From assembly GCF_027942865.1 (NCBI RefSeq), contig NC_134524.1, positions 24,215,036-24,279,035 of the forward strand: a stretch of 64,000 bases of DNA, given 5' to 3'. The position numbers were made by a program, and so were the translations under genes. Numbering within the stretch: the first letter of the stretch is position 1; every line of letters begins with the position of its first letter. This document shows positions 61,248-64,000 of the stretch, piece by piece. The notes beneath the pieces were generated by a model. That model was not told where the DNA came from. It ran no database searches and saw only the letters and a list, made by a program, of their open reading frames with translations. The DNA is from Odontesthes bonariensis (lineage: Eukaryota > Chordata > Actinopteri > Atheriniformes > Atherinopsidae).

Positions 61248-61553
61248 TTATTTTAAATGTTCTGCCATATGAATGAAAGTGCCATAACATTTGTTGTGCA
61301 AACACACTTTTAACATCAGCATCTTTATGTAGTTTTTATGTAGAAGCCTCGCTCCACTGTCTGTTTCCTTGAATGACTTGCTGCTATCAGTTGTGTGTTT
61401 TGCCTTTAAGTGATATTTTAGACTGGAACTACTACGGTGAGAAGACAATTCAACTTGGCAGTGTTTACAGATGACTTTGGTTCTGTCGACTCCGCCGTCT
61501 GGAAGAACTTTAAAATGAAAATGGCCGAGTAAAAGTTCCGTACCCTTCTCCAT
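61248..61553 (-). pseudogene. BED-type zinc finger fragment of a hAT transposase
   Basis: MEKGTELLLGHFHFKVLPDG, VICKHCQVELSSHRSSSSLK, YHLKAKHT: a Cys-x2-Cys...His-x4-His BED finger typical of the N-terminus of hAT/ZBED transposases. The frame ends soon after; the catalytic part is missing. Confidence 0.75.
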
Positions 61554-61684
61554 GTTTGGTGGATCCGCCCATTACTTTCTTTTCCGGTTCCGCAGCAGAC
61601 AGCAACAGACTTTTACAAAATAAAAGCCTGTGAGCAACAGACTTTTATGATAATAAAATAAATAATAAAACAGGGATGGTCCGT

Positions 61685-61900
61685 GGGGATCATCAGTGGG
61701 TTGAGCAGGCGCCCCATGTACAAGAGGCTATAGTCCTCGCTGCAGCTGGCCCCGGTTCGAGTCCCGCATCGGACAGCCCTGTGTTGCATGTCGTTCCCCC
61801 TCTCTCTGCTCCCTGCTTCCTGTCTCTCTGAACTTTCCTATCCATTAAAGGCACAAAAGCCCCCCCCCAAAAAATAAAATAAAATAAAATTAAAAAACTG
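61685..61900 (+). repeat. tRNA-derived SINE
   Basis: A-box-like CAGTGGGTTGAGCAGG at 61694 and B box GGTTCGAGTCC at 61754-61764 give an internal pol III promoter in a tRNA-like head. A tRNA-unrelated body (TGTTGCATGTCGTTCCCCCT) follows and the 3-prime end has AAAAT repeats. Same type as abundant fish SINEs. Confidence 0.8.
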
Positions 61901-62224
61901 CATTAATGCCCAATAAAATATTTATCAGCGTTAAATAATTAACGAGTTAACTCAATAATAACGAGTTAACTCGCCCAGCCCTAATTAGTACATAAAAAGG
62001 CTGAAGAGAAGAAGATAAAGCTCCTGCTAAGATTTAATACCTGTTGTTGAATCTGGATTTACATTCTTGTAGTCGGAGCTCCCCTCATCTGGATCATCAT
62101 GTGTCCCTGTTAAAGTGATCATTTAGTGTTTTCATCTTTGCATCAATCTATCACCCTCTATTCCGTGTACTCACTCTGCTTTTTAGGGTGAATCAGAGAT
62201 GCGACATTAACGTAATCATTTTCC

Positions 62225-62260
62225 CGTTGACCTGAAATAATAATAATAATAATAACTTTA
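62225..62260 (+). repeat. (AAT)n microsatellite
   Basis: About eight AAT units near 62235. Confidence 0.8.
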
Positions 62261-62559
62261 GTCAGTAACTGAATCATTATGTTGCTTCCATGAGTTTTAT
62301 GTTAATCAAAGTTGAAAAATCCCCCAAATAACACAGTTTGACATAAAATAGTATTTTTGTTCCAACAAGGTGAATCCCAAAGACTCTATTAGCTGAAAAT
62401 GTGGCATATCTCAGCATTGTGTGCAGGGCGTCCTTCAAGTGGAGGATGAAAAAATAAATGTCAGGTCTAAAAATGTATATACAGCACAAGAAAAATCCAG
62501 CAAAGACCTGACACAGGACCTGAGAGAAGGATCTAGACCGTTGATCCATCTACTGTTCA

Positions 62560-63690
62560 CTGATGTCTCATCAGAAATGATCTCCATGGAAGGCTGGCTG
62601 TCAGGAAGCCATTTATAAGGAAGGGAAACAGGGAGAAAAGGCTGAGGTTTGGTATAAATGACACAAGAAGTGGACTGAAAATCAGTGGCAACGGGTCTTA
62701 TGGAGGGATGAATCCTCCCCAGAGCCTGAACCTCAACATTACTGAGGCAGTGTGGGATCATTTTCACAGAGAACTGTCACACAAGTGGTGAGGTCAAGTG
62801 GGTTTTTGTCTCGTCTCCATGTCATGTTTCGTCATTTCCGGTTTTATTTTGAAATATTAACTCTCCCTCTCGTTTCAGGTCACTTGCCCTTCCTCTGGTG
62901 CTCCAGTCTGATTGTCGTATGAATGATTCCACCTGTTCCCTGTTATCCCTGTGTGCATAAGAGTCTGCGTCTCCCCCCGTCTTGTGCCAGTGTGTTGTAT
63001 CTGTTCGTCTCATGTGCATCGCTCTCGCCTTTTTCCAAGCCTGACCACAGCCACGTTCCAAGTTTGCCTTTCGTTATTTCCTCGTCAAGAGAGGTTTTTT
63101 TTTCTTGTTACATTTTGATAAAGTAGTCCTGTTAAAGTAACAGTTTAAGTTTCTTTCATAGCATTCTTGTTTTTTTCCTCCCAGTTGGAGTGAGTTTTGT
63201 TTTATAAATTTTCATAGAGTAGTGCCTCTGATTTTTTTTTTAGGAGAGCTTATTTTTTTTTCCTCCGTAGCAGGAGTGACATTTAGTTAAAGTTAAAGTT
63301 TGATAGACCTTTTGTTTGTTCCTACGCATAGTGGAGTGATTTTGATTTTCCTGATAAGTTTTCATAGATATACTTCTTTCATTTGTATAAAGTGTATAAA
63401 TATATATATATATTAATATTTCTATAGCCTATTTTGTTTATCTCTCTGGAGAGATTTGAGAACTTCTGCTCCTAAAATAAAAGCTTTTGGATACAACATC
63501 TCCTGCTCCTGCGTCCTCCATTCCCTGGGTGTGACAAGAACGGAACAAAAGGCAGCACCAAAGAAGAGCTTTGGGGTGTCCTTCAAGAAGCCTGGAGAAC
63601 TATTCCTGTAGACCACTTAGAGAAATGACAGAGAGCTTGTCTAAAAGGGTTCAGGCTGTGTTAGAGAATAAAGGAATATACCAAAAATTG
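62560..63690 (+). pseudogene. Tc1/mariner transposase remnant, split by a solo LTR
   Basis: The left piece (62560-62774) reads, with frame changes, DLHGRLAVRKPFIRKGNREK, WTENQWQRVLWRDES (second catalytic-region Asp) and NLNITEAVWDHFHRE. The right piece (63542-63690) reads STKEELWGVLQEAWRTIPVD and ESLSKRVQAVLENKG, the usual C-terminus of fish Tc1 transposases. The middle of the catalytic domain is already deleted. Nonfunctional. Confidence 0.7.
62775..63536 (+). repeat. solo LTR, 762 bp, inserted in the Tc1 remnant
   Basis: Begins TGTCACAC and ends GTGTGACA, inverse of each other. AGAAC stands on both sides (62770-62774 and 63537-63541), a perfect 5-bp duplication. AATAAA near 63475 lies shortly before the 3-prime end, so the LTR is in plus orientation. 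No internal sequence remains, so it is a recombination product. Confidence 0.88.
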
Positions 63691-63699
63691 ACTTTCAAG

Positions 63700-64000
63700 T
63701 TTGTTCAAATTTTTGTAATGCAACCATAAACAACTGAAACCTCTCAAACTTTATAATGGTTACAGTGTACTGTGTACAGTTGTGTGAACTTTTACAGACC
63801 ATAAGACCATTGCATGTGCTGGGTCCACGCATGATTTGTGTTGTAACATAGATACTGTACGGCTGACAGAGTCTCGTGACAAAGTGATGCAAAGGTGACG
63901 TGTTCAATTTCAACAAAATAGCTTGAACTGGTCTGAGATCTCCTCCAAACTGAGTTCACTCTGACTGCTGTCAACTGCAAGTAGTGATGTCTATTGTGTT
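63700..64000. other. no gene recognised
   Basis: Tail of the Tc1 remnant followed by unclassified AT-rich sequence up to the window edge. Confidence 0.4.

Larger units (their letters stand above)
61114..61983 (-). mobile_element. hAT-type element with BED-finger relic and perfect 8-bp duplication
   Basis: Terminal AAGGGCTGGGC (left) and GCCCAGCCCTA (right) are inverted apart from the first base. ATTAGTAC is at 61106-61113 and 61984-61991. Inside is a BED-finger fragment, and a SINE is inserted at its right half. Confidence 0.88.

Noticed and set aside
61240..61900. SINE head as a functional tRNA gene
   Set aside because: A and B boxes are present, but the body cannot fold as a complete tRNA and is followed by a SINE tail; it is a pol III retroposon, not a tRNA gene.

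Overview
The window is vertebrate, almost certainly teleost fish, genomic DNA. The support is spliced genes with GT-AG introns, a single-domain MOG/butyrophilin-like Ig gene and an Fc-receptor-like Ig gene in their fish forms, a highly conserved TMEM185 gene, and a dense mixture of repeats typical of fish (hAT, piggyBac/TTAA-type MITEs, Tc1-like, L2/Rex-like and RTE/Rex3-like LINEs, a tRNA-derived SINE, Ty3/gypsy and BEL LTR elements). There is no prokaryotic organisation and no CRISPR array.

Layout. 1-174: a possible exon of a minus-strand gene running off the left edge. 175-7570: mostly non-coding, with a degraded Ty3/gypsy gag and LTR (about 4180-5343). 8315-12608: a plus-strand ENDOD1-like secreted nuclease gene whose second exon continues into a very long Ser/Thr-rich, mucin-like, tandemly repeated tail; one base appears to be missing near 11023. 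13000-19260: intergenic with short repeats. 19446-22480: a minus-strand Fc-receptor-like gene (leader, two Ig domains, TM exon), with a 1.2-kb foldback element in an intron. 22600-26260: DNA transposon remains, including a 1.2-kb hAT element with terminal inverted repeats. 26542-31247: a complete, young Ty3/gypsy-type LTR retrotransposon on the minus strand with a perfect 5-bp target duplication. 31408-35870: nested DNA elements, a solo LTR, a hAT transposase relic and LINE tails. 36120-39728: a plus-strand, four-exon MOG/butyrophilin-like single-IgV membrane protein gene with a palindromic TTAA MITE in intron 1. 40100-46790: intergenic, with hAT and pogo-like remains, a piggyBac-like MITE and an L1-like fragment. 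47083-52639: a complete seven-exon tmem185 gene (352 codons) with a CRE/ETS/YY1-like promoter upstream. 53660-64000: intergenic with BEL, L2, Rex1-like, hAT, SINE and Tc1 relics plus another solo LTR.

Four host genes can be reconstructed exon by exon. In the two Ig genes every splice phase is phase 1, as expected for the superfamily; the TMEM185 exons join to one uninterrupted frame. The most unusual items are the nuclease with a mucin-like tail and an altered catalytic motif, the LTR element whose two LTRs differ by exactly five 31-bp repeat units, and several cleanly resolved nested insertions with perfect target duplications. Nothing here clearly forms a new multi-gene system. All boundaries were read by eye without database searches.
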